Source: Symsagittifera roscoffensis
Lineage: Eukaryota; Xenacoelomorpha; Acoela; Convolutidae
Assembly (NCBI RefSeq): GCF_963678635.1
Contig: NC_087065.1
Coordinates: 31,188,252-31,252,251, forward strand
Length of the DNA stretch: 64,000 nucleotides
Direction: 5' to 3'
A program made the position numbers and the translations under genes. Under the pieces are notes generated by a model that was not told where the DNA came from, ran no database searches, and saw only the letters and a program-made list of their open reading frames with translations. Shown here piece after piece: positions 1 to 10,173 of the stretch; position 1 is the first letter of the stretch, and the number at the start of each line of letters is the position of its first letter.

Positions 1-1
1 C

Positions 2-313
2 TCCCAGACAGTAATCAGACAAGGGATGAGTAACGTGACACCACTCATGGGGAACTCGAGAATCCCAGAGAGGAAAGTAAGGAAGATGCCAGCGAAGAAA
101 GTGCCCGGCTGTGAACCTGCAGCAACCACCACTCGGGACATCTCACCTGATATTGGGAGACAGCTTAGTCAGAGTGCTGTCGAATTTGAGGACCTCATGG
201 GTCACCACGGTGATGGCCTTTGGAGGCGCGACGATTGCCCAATTATATCGCATGGTGGAGCTGATGAATCCAGGGAAGATACCCAATGTGATGATCTTAG
301 TTGGGACGAATGA
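2..313 (+). CDS. possible 3' end of an upstream ORF overlapping the giant ORF
   Basis: This frame is open from the left edge of the window to a stop at 313, with an ATG at 26. The peptide is basic and polar at first (KVRKMPAKKVPG). It overlaps the start of the giant frame, which lies one base forward (+1). If real, it would be the end of an upstream Gag-like protein, and the large frame could be reached by +1 frameshifting. The last 60 or so codons run over the SGNH coding sequence and look like shadow. I recognise no domain. Splicing or chance are equally possible. Confidence 0.25.
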   Translation, partial: SQTVIRQGMSNVTPLMGNSRIPERKVRKMPAKKVPGCEPAATTTRDISPDIGRQLSQSAVEFEDLMGHHGDGLWRRDDCPIISHGGADESREDTQCDDLSWDE

Positions 314-3300
314 CATCTCCAGAGGAACAGATGAGCAGGAAGCACTGTGGGAAGCAATGATGGTGTGTTTGTTTACTACTCTCTGGCAGAAGTTCAGTTG
401 CGCGGTACTGACCGTTTGCACGGTGCCAATGAACACAAGAAGCCTGACAGTATCAGGAAGAAGGCACAACGAGGGAGTCATGAGATGGAACAACATTTTG
501 AGAAACCTAGCAAATCGAAACGCCGGAAGAATGATCCTCATGGACATTGAACATGAATTGAGAGCCATGGATCAAGCCAGACTGACCACAGATGGCATCC
601 ACTTCGACAGTGTCGAAGGACAAGCTTGGTTGAATCGAGTCTTCCAAGAACGGTTGGATGAGCTGGAAGCAGAACTCTTTGACACAGGAGTGCTGAAGGA
701 AGAGGGAACGGTGAGTGATACGGTGATCACCACCTTTGTGCCTCCTAACCTGGAAACACGCTTGGGTACGGTCCCAGCCGCCATAAATTACCGGCAACAA
801 AGCTCCAGTGAACCAGGTCGAAGAACAGACGTACAAGATCGGTTGGGAGAAGCACCGATGAGGAGGACAATCCATCCTAGGAAAAGGATAGGACCTGTCA
901 ACCAACCAATCGAGGAAGTAGCAGGCACATCCAGATCGGACACTAGATCGGAGACGACGAGTACCAGTCGAGAGGAGAGACCGAGCAGAGGCTCATTGAT
1001 GTGGTCGCGATCCATACCGTCTCCTTGGCATATATACAAAGAAGAACTAATGAAGCTGGACCTACAGAGAGTGAGCTTCATCGAAGATGCAAGGAGGATG
1101 CTGAATGGAGCGACGCTATCCGTCAGCAGATTGTACTCGATAACCGGCGTAGACTGGTTGATAGCCGCTAGCATAAATTTCAGCTCCACGACGGCCTTGA
1201 GGTTTGCCGACTTGGAGGGACTGCCCTCCAACAACACAATAGGACCTGTGAATGCAAGACCGTTGCAAGATGTGAGATTGAACCATGATGAGAGGAAGCG
1301 TGAAGAAAGGCCAGGAAGATTCCTGACGGCGAGAGCGCCGATTGGACAACACGTGAAGATATTTAGGCAATTGACGACACCACCTGGTCATGTGAAGGAG
1401 AGAGTGTACCCAAAACTAGTGAACCAAGATGGTGATGCCCAGAGATATGGCGGATTGACAGCGATAAAGAAAGATGAGACCATCTTCGCCGCCTACGACA
1501 AAGCAGAGATGAGAAAGGCCAAAATCATGGTAGTAGCGAATTCAGAGTTCGTGTACACCTCTAAGTCTTTGTTTTGGCCGGACGTCATAATGCTGGCCGC
1601 AGTTGACCTAGACCTATTGCAATCAGTGTCATTGGCTATAGGGGTACAAAGGCAGACAGAAATGAACCCGATAACGATTGTGTTTGCTGGCATCAATGAC
1701 CATCTACACAGTAGAGGTTTTCTGAGCAGGCTCAGAGATCCTGCAACAGCAGAAAACGCAGTATGGCCAGCGATAAAAGACATCCTGGAGTCAATGGGTG
1801 AAGTGGTAGACGCGACAAAGGAGGGATCATTCAATAAAGTGACGTTGAGAGTAGTATTTGCGTTGTCTCCGGGATATGCATATCTCCCGGATGGACTGAA
1901 ATTTGTGTATGCAATGGTAGCCTTACTTTCGGAGGGAAAATATGATGTGATCATATCAGCCCCGAATCGCATGATAGAAATGGAGAACCTGAGGCCACTT
2001 AAGGCTGAACTGCCGGCAGTATGGTCAGATATCTCAAACGCGATGAGAGGGTTCAAGGACCACGCGTTACACATGTTGGTGTTGGACGAAGTGCTGGGGT
2101 TGGAACTGTCCAACTTCAGTCGGCAACTCAAACTGAAACCAGGAATAGATGACGACCATCGAGTGATCACGGCGATGTCCAACGACTTGTGGTTCCGAGC
2201 AATGGAAGTGGCGAGTGAAGACACGAGAAGAAAAAATTCACTGGAGACGAGAGCTCATCTGGAAGCGATGGTGCTGAGAACCAAGCCGGAAGCAAACCAG
2301 TGGCTACACCTGAATCCGAGAGTAGCGGCATTGGGTGCAGATGCTTTTCAGCAAGGCCCAGTAATGATCACTAAGATACACGCCTACTTGTTGAAGGAGG
2401 TGAACCTGGCGGAAAATGCCGGAGAAAAGACAGCTGAGTTCGTGAACAGAATGTGTCAGATTACTCTGGAAACCTTCTGGACCCAGGAAGTGAAAGGACA
2501 GGAGGGATTTGAAAGGACAGACAGCATGCTAGAAGGGTTGGGAGCCGGATGGACCGCGTCCTTCTTGGCAAAAGTCTACCCGAAAGTCTCGCACTACTTG
2601 ATAAAGGAATTCCTCCAAGCGGTAGTGAAAGTATCGATAGTGGAATTAATAGCCCTGTTTGTGACATTTGGAGCGGAGAATTTCGTGAAAGGACCGGTGA
2701 TACTGCTTACGGATGGAATACAGAACCTGCGACTAGATGGACTTCTGACATTGATCGCGATAACCCACGGAAACTTGGGAGGACTGATGAAACTGGCACG
2801 TTGTCCAGAGCAGATGAAAGAGAGAGTGAGGAATCTGGATATGAAGAAATCCACAGACTCGTGGAACAAAATAAGAGATCTGAGACACACTCTTATCCAG
2901 TATCTCTTGCAGCAAAATCGCTTTGGAACCGGAGAAGACGAGACAATTGAAAGAGAGGAAGATGTTAGACGACATGTTGGAGGCATGCCGCTGTTAACAG
3001 ATTTGAGCTTAGCTATGAGAATCGATCCCTTGGCACTGATCAGAGGAGTCACGGAGTTCGTGACAGTGATCTATGGACCAGCAGTCACCTTTGCGTTCCC
3101 TGACGTTAAAGTGGAAGCATATAGGAGGTCGGTGTTGCACCTGAACCTCATATCGGCAGTGGACGGTAGTACACTGAACTGGTGTGAGCAGCACGCATTG
3201 CGAGAGCTCATGAGTGAAGATCTGTTATTTGCGAAAATATCGGAGCCAGAGATGACAGTCATCAATTTTGACGATCACTTCTGTGACCGCATGGGAGAAG

Positions 3301-6300
3301 TAGAAAGAGGGCACATCGAGGTGTTTCCAAAGCTTTGGAATCTGAGGCCCTATGACAAAACGAATGGCGAAATGACCAGAGTGCCTCGTCTCACAGCAGC
3401 GTATCACAAGGTGAGAGAAGAGACGAAGGACTGGGGCGATTACAAGAAGCTACCCGAAGCAATCCCTGAATTCCCTCTGATAAGAAGGATGTTGCTCGGA
3501 GCAGTCTCCGTAGTACAAACTCCTAGGTTGAGAGCATTCGAAACCAATGAAAGGAGAGTAGGGAATTTCTCGGCGACGATGGATCCATACTTCGTGGGGA
3601 GAAATGCCGCCGTGTTACAGTACACACGATTTGCGTACACGGATCAAGCGACGAGAAGGCGAATAAGCAACGCTGCTACTCCCAAGCCTGAAGGATTTGA
3701 TGAGGAATGGAGGGGACTAGGGTTAGCTCCAATGAGGATGAGAGGCAGGACTGAATTGCCTGAAGCCTCAGTAATCCTGACCAGTGTGAGAAAAGAGATG
3801 AAAGCTGCGGGAGTATTGCAGACGAGAATTTTCCTAGCACCCTTCGGCTGCGAAGAAATCAAAGTGGTCCATGGAGAAGAGGAAGATAAATCAGCCGGTA
3901 CATTGCTCATACCGAGATTCCAGGAAGAAGCTGACAATGACAAACAAGGACCATCGAACTCGAATAGGGACAAGTCAGAAGGAGATGACGGACAGGGTGG
4001 AAACCGTCAGACTGAAGAACCCATGCAACAAGATCAAGCTGGTGGGGAGGACGACAGGGCATCGACAGGAGGAACATCCAGCCTGGATTTCAATATCTTC
4101 AGTGATCTTGAGAATAATGCAGACACGTTGGAAACGACTGAGCCAGCGGATGAAGGCATCTCGACACTGGAACCTCCGTCAGCCTTTGAGGAGATGAAAC
4201 GGAATTTGCCGGAGAGCAGCTCTCCTGGCAATACAAGAAATAACGATCAGAGAATCCTCATGGAATCACCTCGGAGGAGAAGAATAGAGGCCTCAGCCAG
4301 AGTACCTTTCTTGGGAACGCTACCCGAAGAAGAATGGGAAGTACATCACCGAGACCACGAGAGTAGGACGGGATGTAAGCTGGACAGAGTGGCGTTCATG
4401 GAAGAAGTCTGGACTGTGATTCAGAGCTATGGGACCCAGTCCATTCTCAAAACAGGTCTCAATCAACCCTTGATGAGAGAAGTACTTGACAAGCTTGATG
4501 AGTGTGAAGGGAGACTGAGTGAGTTATTGATCGACTCAGCCACTGATGAGAGTGAAGCGAATTCTCCCATCAAGATGACACCGCAGGATAATGAAGGAGA
4601 GGTGGTGTACCTGTCAAGGACCAGGAGAGGAACGATGCGATCGAAAATGGTGATTGATAAAATCAATGCGATGAAAATGAAGTTAGGCAGCAGAGTGATG
4701 CCGAGGAGGATTGGAAAGACGAAAGTGGATTCGGAAATATCGATGAAAGCTGGTAACTCAGCGAAAAGAAAACGAGTCGAGGAAGTCATGGATTTGGGGC
4801 AAGGTGATTATCAATTGTCTGGCACAGATAGAATATTAACTGATATAGCGATGGTGCCACCCATTCTCATGGCGGGGATAAAGTCAACCGGTTATAAATC
4901 CAAAAGGAGTGACCGCACTCTGACTGGAGCAACTTTAGAAATGGAAATACTCAGTCAATGTGGAGAGAGTAAAATGAGGGACTTCAAACCATCTCCCATG
5001 AATCATGGAAAAGGGAGTGTTGCAGGACAACTGACACCAGTGGAATACAACCGACTAACAGTGTCGGAGACAGTGTCGATAGATGAACCCACCGGTGGAT
5101 ACATGGAGATGTTGGAATACCGGAACTCGGCTAGAGGGTATGTAGTGGCCCTGGAAGACGAAAAAGCCATGGAGGGTTATCTGGAAGTGATGTTGCAAGG
5201 CACCACCCTCAAGCAGAAGGCGTATGGAACTTTGGCGTCGTCTGACGTAGAGGCGGAGACGATCGAGCAGTTAGTGAGCCTTCCATGGAAAGCAGTAGTA
5301 TTGAGGTATTTCGAAGAAGAAATGAGGACTACGCCAAGAATACATGCTCTCGTGGCAGTACCTTACGTAAGGACAGAATTACAACTCAGGCTCGCCTGGT
5401 GCATGATGGGACTGACTCGCGAAGAATATGATTCGGAAGAAAGGAAGAGATCAAAGGAGGAAAAAGTTTTCCTTATGACGAATATGAGGGATCTGATAGT
5501 CCAGGAGGGAGCAGCAGTAGCGTGTGCAAAGCGGAGAGACGCTCTCTGTTTCATTCGATTCCTGATAGAGCAGATCTCAGTACCTGCATTAAGCACTTGT
5601 GTTAAAATGTTGAAGGAAGGCGATGAGCGAACGAAAGCCATGTTCTTACTAGCAATGCTGGATATGCAGCAAAGTAAACCGATGAGGGTGAACATGAAAG
5701 AACCTGAAGAATTGGAACCCATGAAAAAGATAGACGAGATCAGGAGATTCTCAAACAAGGAGTTGAGGCTCACTAAAGAATCTATGGGAGCATTGCCGAA
5801 ATCCAGTGAATACTGTGGACCGATCAAGAAGAAGTCATATAGCTATGTATCCGGGATCATAGGGATAGCGTACAATCCTTTCCTGAGTGAAGACATACGT
5901 GATTGCTTCTTTGATTATGAGCAGGCGGTGTTACTAAGATTCTGGACGTCCAGAATTGTGACGACTAAGAGCGTTAACAATCCACAGGCCAAATTGGGAT
6001 TGGTCTTGGAAGAAGAGGTGACTGCACCTTCAGTACCAAAATCCGACAAGAGAGTGGAATTTGGGTTGGGATTCTCAGATGAATTACTGAGAACGAGCTT
6101 GATGGCAGTGTGGGAATTGATGAAGCCATCGTGGTGTCCTAGTCCCAACGCTGACTCAATATTACGGGCGACACAGGAAATACAGAGGGAACTGAATGCG
6201 GACTGTAACCTGCGTGACCTCAACATCATATATAATGTGATGATAACAGCCTCTAAGAGCAACGGAGAAGATAGAGTGGAGTTGCCTGGCTGGGGACCAG

Positions 6301-7877
6301 AAGACTGGGTCAAACCTGGTAGCTGTCTGGCGGAAGTCTGTGGACTAGAGGGTCACGTTTGTGGAAGTCTAGACTGTGTGAAAACCCTGGAGAAACAACA
6401 CAAGCAGTTGACGGTATTGTTTGGAAATGTAGTGATGAAAGCAAGAACGGAAACGGAACTGATAGCAGATTGCCATGGAGGAACCGATGTGAATCTAGTG
6501 ACAGCACTAGGATTCTACAGCATGTTTGGTTCTTTAGAGTCACTATTGAATCTAGAACAGAAACATGAGATGGTCACCGCCATCAGCGTAGAAGTATTCC
6601 CAGGAGTTCTGCAGACTGAGCAGAAGTATATAGGAAAATGGAGGGAAGCAATCGAAACGGAGATGAACATCAGACACAGCGAAACTTATTGTAGACCATC
6701 AGGAGCACGATATTTGGTGGGTTCAACGTTGGCTCCAATGTGCAAGAGCAGATACCCTGTACATTTCGTGGCTGTGGACGTGAAGAGTACAAGAACGATC
6801 GTGGATCAAGCTTTCTCAGTGCCAAAGTGCGTGAGATTGGCGAGAATGTCTGAAAAGTCTTACGAGTTACTATGTAAGATGTTCTCAGCAGTTCCAGAGA
6901 GAACCAAAGAGGAGTTGGAGTCAATACTAGGAAAGAAGTTCATGGGATATGTGAGCGGGAACTTCAGTGACTTTGAAAAACAGAAACAGAGAGGATCAAC
7001 TGTCACAGATTACAATGCAGTAGATGAGAATGATGAAATCCACCGAGTGATGATGGAAGTGGAACCATTGCTGGAAGCTTCAGGAAAACGCAATTGGAGG
7101 AGCATCATGTTGACACATGACGAGTTTCCTTGCCACTGCTTGCTGCAGACCTGGTGGTATCCCAAGCGTAGTAATTTGGTGTTGATCTGGGACTCTGGAG
7201 AGCTGCTCTCCATGGGTTTACCAGATTCATCACAGCCCATAACAATAGTGATAGTGGGAGTTATGATGGCGATACGATGGCTGGAAGCTCATGTGAGAGA
7301 AAATAATAGACAGGAGGCACCGACGAGAGAACAATTGCAGAAATTAGATTGTCTAAAAGATTTAGATCTTTTTGAGACAATGTGCAAAGTTCTAAACATT
7401 CCGATGGAAGTGAAGAAGATATGGGCAAGAAAACGATTGATGCCATGGTTCAGAGCTAACATGACTGCATGGTTGTACGAGTATGCGAAAAAGCATATGT
7501 CGAAACATGGCAGAGTGTACAGTGAATATCAGCTGGACATTGGGGCAGGAGCTTTCAAGCGAGCTTTCGTGACCCATCGGAATGCAGTGACCACCGCTGT
7601 GAAAAGAATTTCCAGGACGAGCGAGCGTAGTGGAAATGAGAAGGCAGAGATGCTGAAAGAAGATTTGGAGAGAAACGTGACGTTGTGTCTCCACAACAGC
7701 TTCTGTAGAAACAGAGAATTAAACGTGGATCCCCTACCTTGCTGTAAACAGAGGGTGGAAGAGCAGAAGTGTTGGAGGACGGCTTCCAACAGCGTCAGGA
7801 TAGTCAATGACGTGCTACAAGACACGGAAACCGAGAGTGCGGAGTCAGTGTCACAGGAGGAGGAAATGGAGCATTGA
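111..7877 (+). CDS. giant intronless ORF with N-terminal SGNH/GDSL hydrolase domain
   Basis: About 2,588 codons without a stop. Residues 10-190 form an SGNH hydrolase domain: block I LILGDSLVRVL with nucleophile Ser18, block II FGGATIAQL, block III VGTNDIS with Asn67, and block V DGIHFD with Asp161 and His164. SGNH enzymes hydrolyse esters; such domains also occur in ORF1 of CR1-like retrotransposons. Residues 520-533 contain a second block-III-like motif, FAGINDHLHSRG. Around residues 1270-1420 the chain is acidic and Gln/Ser/Gly-rich, probably disordered. A basic patch AKRKR lies near residue 1555. Near residues 2072-2089 there is a C-x4-C-x6-C-x4-C cluster, and another Cys cluster lies near the C-terminus. 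I see no reverse transcriptase (YxDD) or RdRp (GDD) motif in context. Position 111 is GTG, and the first in-frame ATG would remove the catalytic serine. The frame is open from 81, so the true N-terminus probably comes from upstream by frameshift or splicing. The function of the remaining 2,300 residues is unknown; it is probably a mobile or virus-derived element. Confidence 0.85.
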   Translation: MNLQQPPLGTSHLILGDSLVRVLSNLRTSWVTTVMAFGGATIAQLYRMVELMNPGKIPNVMILVGTNDISRGTDEQEALWEAMMVCLFTTLWQKFSCAVLTVCTVPMNTRSLTVSGRRHNEGVMRWNNILRNLANRNAGRMILMDIEHELRAMDQARLTTDGIHFDSVEGQAWLNRVFQERLDELEAELFDTGVLKEEGTVSDTVITTFVPPNLETRLGTVPAAINYRQQSSSEPGRRTDVQDRLGEAPMRRTIHPRKRIGPVNQPIEEVAGTSRSDTRSETTSTSREERPSRGSLMWSRSIPSPWHIYKEELMKLDLQRVSFIEDARRMLNGATLSVSRLYSITGVDWLIAASINFSSTTALRFADLEGLPSNNTIGPVNARPLQDVRLNHDERKREERPGRFLTARAPIGQHVKIFRQLTTPPGHVKERVYPKLVNQDGDAQRYGGLTAIKKDETIFAAYDKAEMRKAKIMVVANSEFVYTSKSLFWPDVIMLAAVDLDLLQSVSLAIGVQRQTEMNPITIVFAGINDHLHSRGFLSRLRDPATAENAVWPAIKDILESMGEVVDATKEGSFNKVTLRVVFALSPGYAYLPDGLKFVYAMVALLSEGKYDVIISAPNRMIEMENLRPLKAELPAVWSDISNAMRGFKDHALHMLVLDEVLGLELSNFSRQLKLKPGIDDDHRVITAMSNDLWFRAMEVASEDTRRKNSLETRAHLEAMVLRTKPEANQWLHLNPRVAALGADAFQQGPVMITKIHAYLLKEVNLAENAGEKTAEFVNRMCQITLETFWTQEVKGQEGFERTDSMLEGLGAGWTASFLAKVYPKVSHYLIKEFLQAVVKVSIVELIALFVTFGAENFVKGPVILLTDGIQNLRLDGLLTLIAITHGNLGGLMKLARCPEQMKERVRNLDMKKSTDSWNKIRDLRHTLIQYLLQQNRFGTGEDETIEREEDVRRHVGGMPLLTDLSLAMRIDPLALIRGVTEFVTVIYGPAVTFAFPDVKVEAYRRSVLHLNLISAVDGSTLNWCEQHALRELMSEDLLFAKISEPEMTVINFDDHFCDRMGEVERGHIEVFPKLWNLRPYDKTNGEMTRVPRLTAAYHKVREETKDWGDYKKLPEAIPEFPLIRRMLLGAVSVVQTPRLRAFETNERRVGNFSATMDPYFVGRNAAVLQYTRFAYTDQATRRRISNAATPKPEGFDEEWRGLGLAPMRMRGRTELPEASVILTSVRKEMKAAGVLQTRIFLAPFGCEEIKVVHGEEEDKSAGTLLIPRFQEEADNDKQGPSNSNRDKSEGDDGQGGNRQTEEPMQQDQAGGEDDRASTGGTSSLDFNIFSDLENNADTLETTEPADEGISTLEPPSAFEEMKRNLPESSSPGNTRNNDQRILMESPRRRRIEASARVPFLGTLPEEEWEVHHRDHESRTGCKLDRVAFMEEVWTVIQSYGTQSILKTGLNQPLMREVLDKLDECEGRLSELLIDSATDESEANSPIKMTPQDNEGEVVYLSRTRRGTMRSKMVIDKINAMKMKLGSRVMPRRIGKTKVDSEISMKAGNSAKRKRVEEVMDLGQGDYQLSGTDRILTDIAMVPPILMAGIKSTGYKSKRSDRTLTGATLEMEILSQCGESKMRDFKPSPMNHGKGSVAGQLTPVEYNRLTVSETVSIDEPTGGYMEMLEYRNSARGYVVALEDEKAMEGYLEVMLQGTTLKQKAYGTLASSDVEAETIEQLVSLPWKAVVLRYFEEEMRTTPRIHALVAVPYVRTELQLRLAWCMMGLTREEYDSEERKRSKEEKVFLMTNMRDLIVQEGAAVACAKRRDALCFIRFLIEQISVPALSTCVKMLKEGDERTKAMFLLAMLDMQQSKPMRVNMKEPEELEPMKKIDEIRRFSNKELRLTKESMGALPKSSEYCGPIKKKSYSYVSGIIGIAYNPFLSEDIRDCFFDYEQAVLLRFWTSRIVTTKSVNNPQAKLGLVLEEEVTAPSVPKSDKRVEFGLGFSDELLRTSLMAVWELMKPSWCPSPNADSILRATQEIQRELNADCNLRDLNIIYNVMITASKSNGEDRVELPGWGPEDWVKPGSCLAEVCGLEGHVCGSLDCVKTLEKQHKQLTVLFGNVVMKARTETELIADCHGGTDVNLVTALGFYSMFGSLESLLNLEQKHEMVTAISVEVFPGVLQTEQKYIGKWREAIETEMNIRHSETYCRPSGARYLVGSTLAPMCKSRYPVHFVAVDVKSTRTIVDQAFSVPKCVRLARMSEKSYELLCKMFSAVPERTKEELESILGKKFMGYVSGNFSDFEKQKQRGSTVTDYNAVDENDEIHRVMMEVEPLLEASGKRNWRSIMLTHDEFPCHCLLQTWWYPKRSNLVLIWDSGELLSMGLPDSSQPITIVIVGVMMAIRWLEAHVRENNRQEAPTREQLQKLDCLKDLDLFETMCKVLNIPMEVKKIWARKRLMPWFRANMTAWLYEYAKKHMSKHGRVYSEYQLDIGAGAFKRAFVTHRNAVTTAVKRISRTSERSGNEKAEMLKEDLERNVTLCLHNSFCRNRELNVDPLPCCKQRVEEQKCWRTASNSVRIVNDVLQDTETESAESVSQEEEMEH

Positions 7878-7925
7878 CGAATGGTCGAGAAAACAAGAGG
7901 CAGCAAGAAAGAAAATTAGAAGAAT

Positions 7926-7947
7926 TTAGAAGTTTTAGAACTTCTAA
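7926..7947. other. perfect 9-bp hairpin after the giant ORF
   Basis: TTAGAAGTT, loop TTAG, AACTTCTAA, starting 49 bases after the stop codon. It could be an RNA structure in the 3' UTR or chance in A/T-rich sequence. Confidence 0.45.
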
Positions 7948-9018
7948 ACGACGAAAAAAGAAGAAAACAAAGGGATGATGAAGAAAAGTTAAAACTCAGA
8001 ATTGTTTTATGTGTGTGAAAAACTCAAGTGAGAAACCAAGCAACCAAGTTGTAATTGAAAACTGAAACATTTAGTTGAGTTTTGGAATTGTTGCATTTAT
8101 AAATTTGCATTTTGGTTTTAGTTGAAGTGGCTTTAGAGACACTCACTTATTATTTATTTAGAAAGGCTTGAGGGAAGAGTATATTTAAATATTCCAGCCT
8201 GCATGATTGTTTTTAATCACTTAGGAAGACTGATAACTTTGTGGTGACATGAAAAACTTGAGTAACTTCTTGAGGAGGGAGGTTGTTGCATTGTTCTTTC
8301 TAACCACAAAGTTTCTTAGTTTTAATACTCATGACAATAGACAAGCAAGATTTCCGAAGGGAAGGAGCATAGTAGGATAATTTTAGCTTGTTGGTTGGCA
8401 GGATTGTCCTGCAAGCCAACACCTTTTAAATCTAGGAGAAAAAGTTTCAATCGGGACATTGACACTGGAAGTCAGAAAATATGTTTTATCTTAAGTCATA
8501 TCCTCAATGTGCAGATTAATGGAAGAATTTGAAGGCTTTAGTGATGTAGTATGATGCCATTTATATTCTGCAGTGAGTCGATGTGACGTAGATAAAAGTA
8601 ATTTCGTGCATTTTGTAAATTCTGTTCGATGACACTGTAACCATTTAGAACATTGCGCGATTCAATGAGGACATTGACCGGACTGTCCGGGGAGTATGTG
8701 ACATTCGACCAGAATGGCCAAAATGCAATTTATGCAGGATTCGAATTTTGAGCAGTAAGCCTTCCGAGTTGATGATTTCGAAGGATTAGCGACGTTATTG
8801 GAACGTTTAGCCAAACGGTGAGGGCTAGAATATTCTAGTATTTTAAATTTTCAAAAATTCGAATGATGACGTCACGTTTCTGAGAAATGCTGAAACGGCC
8901 ATTTTAACAAAAAAGCGAGTAAAAAAAACAGAACAACTTTTATCTGCGATTGCGAACAGTACGAAAATCGAGATTGGAAAACGACAACGAACTACAGAAT
9001 AGCAGAGAACGCTCCGAG
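7948..9018. other. non-coding 3' flank of the giant ORF
   Basis: No open frame of note. A perfect 14-bp palindrome CTAGAATATTCTAG lies at 8825-8838. At 8697 a TGTGACATTC follows the purine stretch GGGGAGTA, which would suit the start of a 3' LTR after a polypurine tract. The matching 5' copy would lie outside the window, so this is only a suggestion. Confidence 0.4.
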
Positions 9019-9150
9019 TTGCAACTATTGTGCTGCTACAATAGTTGCAAGGCCGTTGCCAACAACGGTGAAGGGTGAGAACCAGCCTTCCGGATTAGCA
9101 AGAAATCAAGAGTAAGGAGCTTGATTCAGCGGATTCAAGAATCCGGAAGG
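9019..9150. other. cluster of three strong hairpins
   Basis: Hairpin 1 is TTGCAACTATTGT (9019-9031), a 6-nt loop, then ACAATAGTTGCAA (9038-9050): 13 perfect pairs. Hairpin 2 is CCGTTG / CAACGG (9053-9068). Hairpin 3 has outer arms CCTTCCGGATT (9086-9096) and AATCCGGAAGG (9140-9150), with an inner stem ATCAAG / CTTGAT (9105-9110, 9120-9125). Three in 132 bases suggests a structured RNA, perhaps a UTR or LTR element of the giant-ORF element. I see no ribozyme core. Confidence 0.6.
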
Positions 9151-10173
9151 GTCTCGGGACGGAAACTTTTATTAACTCACAAAAACTTTTAGCATCCTGT
9201 CATGTCCTGACTTGAATTTAACTGATATTTTGATTAGTTTTGACAAGGATGAGGTGCTAGGAGTTGGGGGAAAGGGTTGATCCATCTTCGATGGAGATGA
9301 TGATTTTTATCTACTGAACAAAAACAATAGTAATATGATAAGTAGTAGCCCTGTTTTTAGGAGTGACCTCGTGGTCTGGGGATACAGAGACCCAGCCATG
9401 AGCTCACTAATTTCGCATGTAATTCAGTTAATTTGAGCGTTCTGGTCGAAGCCGGAGAACAGTAACGTTTTTGTCAGCCTGATGTAAGAAAGACCACCGA
9501 AAAGTACTGGCTTGGTAGAGACGGTGAAAAACATGCAAAGCTCTGTTTAGACGCTAGCCAGTCGTCTTAAGACTTAGTTTTGTTATCCGTCGATATGTAT
9601 CTTCCGGGCGAATGTTACAAGAATTCTCCACATACACAAGTTGTTTTCTGCAAAATCTCAGTCGAAGAATTTCCAATACGTGTTTGTTATAGATACAAAA
9701 GAGTCGTAATGTTAATTTATCTTAGCCGTCCTTCCTCTACAATAGCGCTAATGGAGTTGTCGATAAATTGAACTTTGCGCAGCGATCTGCACCCCCTTAT
9801 ACATAGTATAGAGCTCCTCAGGAGCGCGAAGCTTATTTTAGTTCTTATGTAATTTACGATTCTGGATAGCTTTCTTGTCTTTTTTGACTTAGTTGTTCGG
9901 CTAATCGTTGCTTCGTCCGCGTGGCTGTTGGAGCAGCGCCACCTGTGCATCCGAAAATTGATGGGCAGAAGCTCCTCTGCTCTACGTTTAAAATTCTTTG
10001 CTGATATTTGGAGTTCTTCAGCGTTTCGTGATATTTATATGCGTCTTTATGCAGCTTTCGCGATGTTTTGGCATGTGGTTGAAAATTTTGGCAGGAGAGA
10101 CTGTAATTGAGAAATGGCTCAAGGCCGTAGGGTTTGAAAGTTTAACATCTAAATATTTTGAGAATGCGTTAAA
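9151..10173. other. intergenic stretch upstream of TMEM170 exon 1
   Basis: No convincing gene. It contains one member of a 102-bp repeat pair (9704-9805) and presumably the promoter and 5' UTR of the TMEM170-like gene. I see no clear TATA box or spliced-leader acceptor. Confidence 0.4.
9704..9805 (+). repeat. 102-bp dispersed repeat, copy 1
   Basis: Matches 22219-22320 in the same orientation with about three mismatches. It starts TCGTAATGTTAATTTATC and ends CCCCCTTATACATA. The two copies bracket TMEM170 exon 1 and the LTR retrotransposon. Confidence 0.85.

Noticed and set aside
143-7906. Minus-strand and alternative-frame ORFs across the giant ORF
   Set aside because: All are shorter shadows of the 2,588-codon frame and contain no domain.
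9019-9150. Hammerhead or other self-cleaving ribozyme
   Set aside because: No CTGATGA core or matching GAAA segment near the hairpins.
9580-10110. Short ORFs upstream of TMEM170 exon 1 (9580-9771, 9928-10110)
   Set aside because: No recognisable protein features; one overlaps a non-coding repeat that is found again elsewhere.
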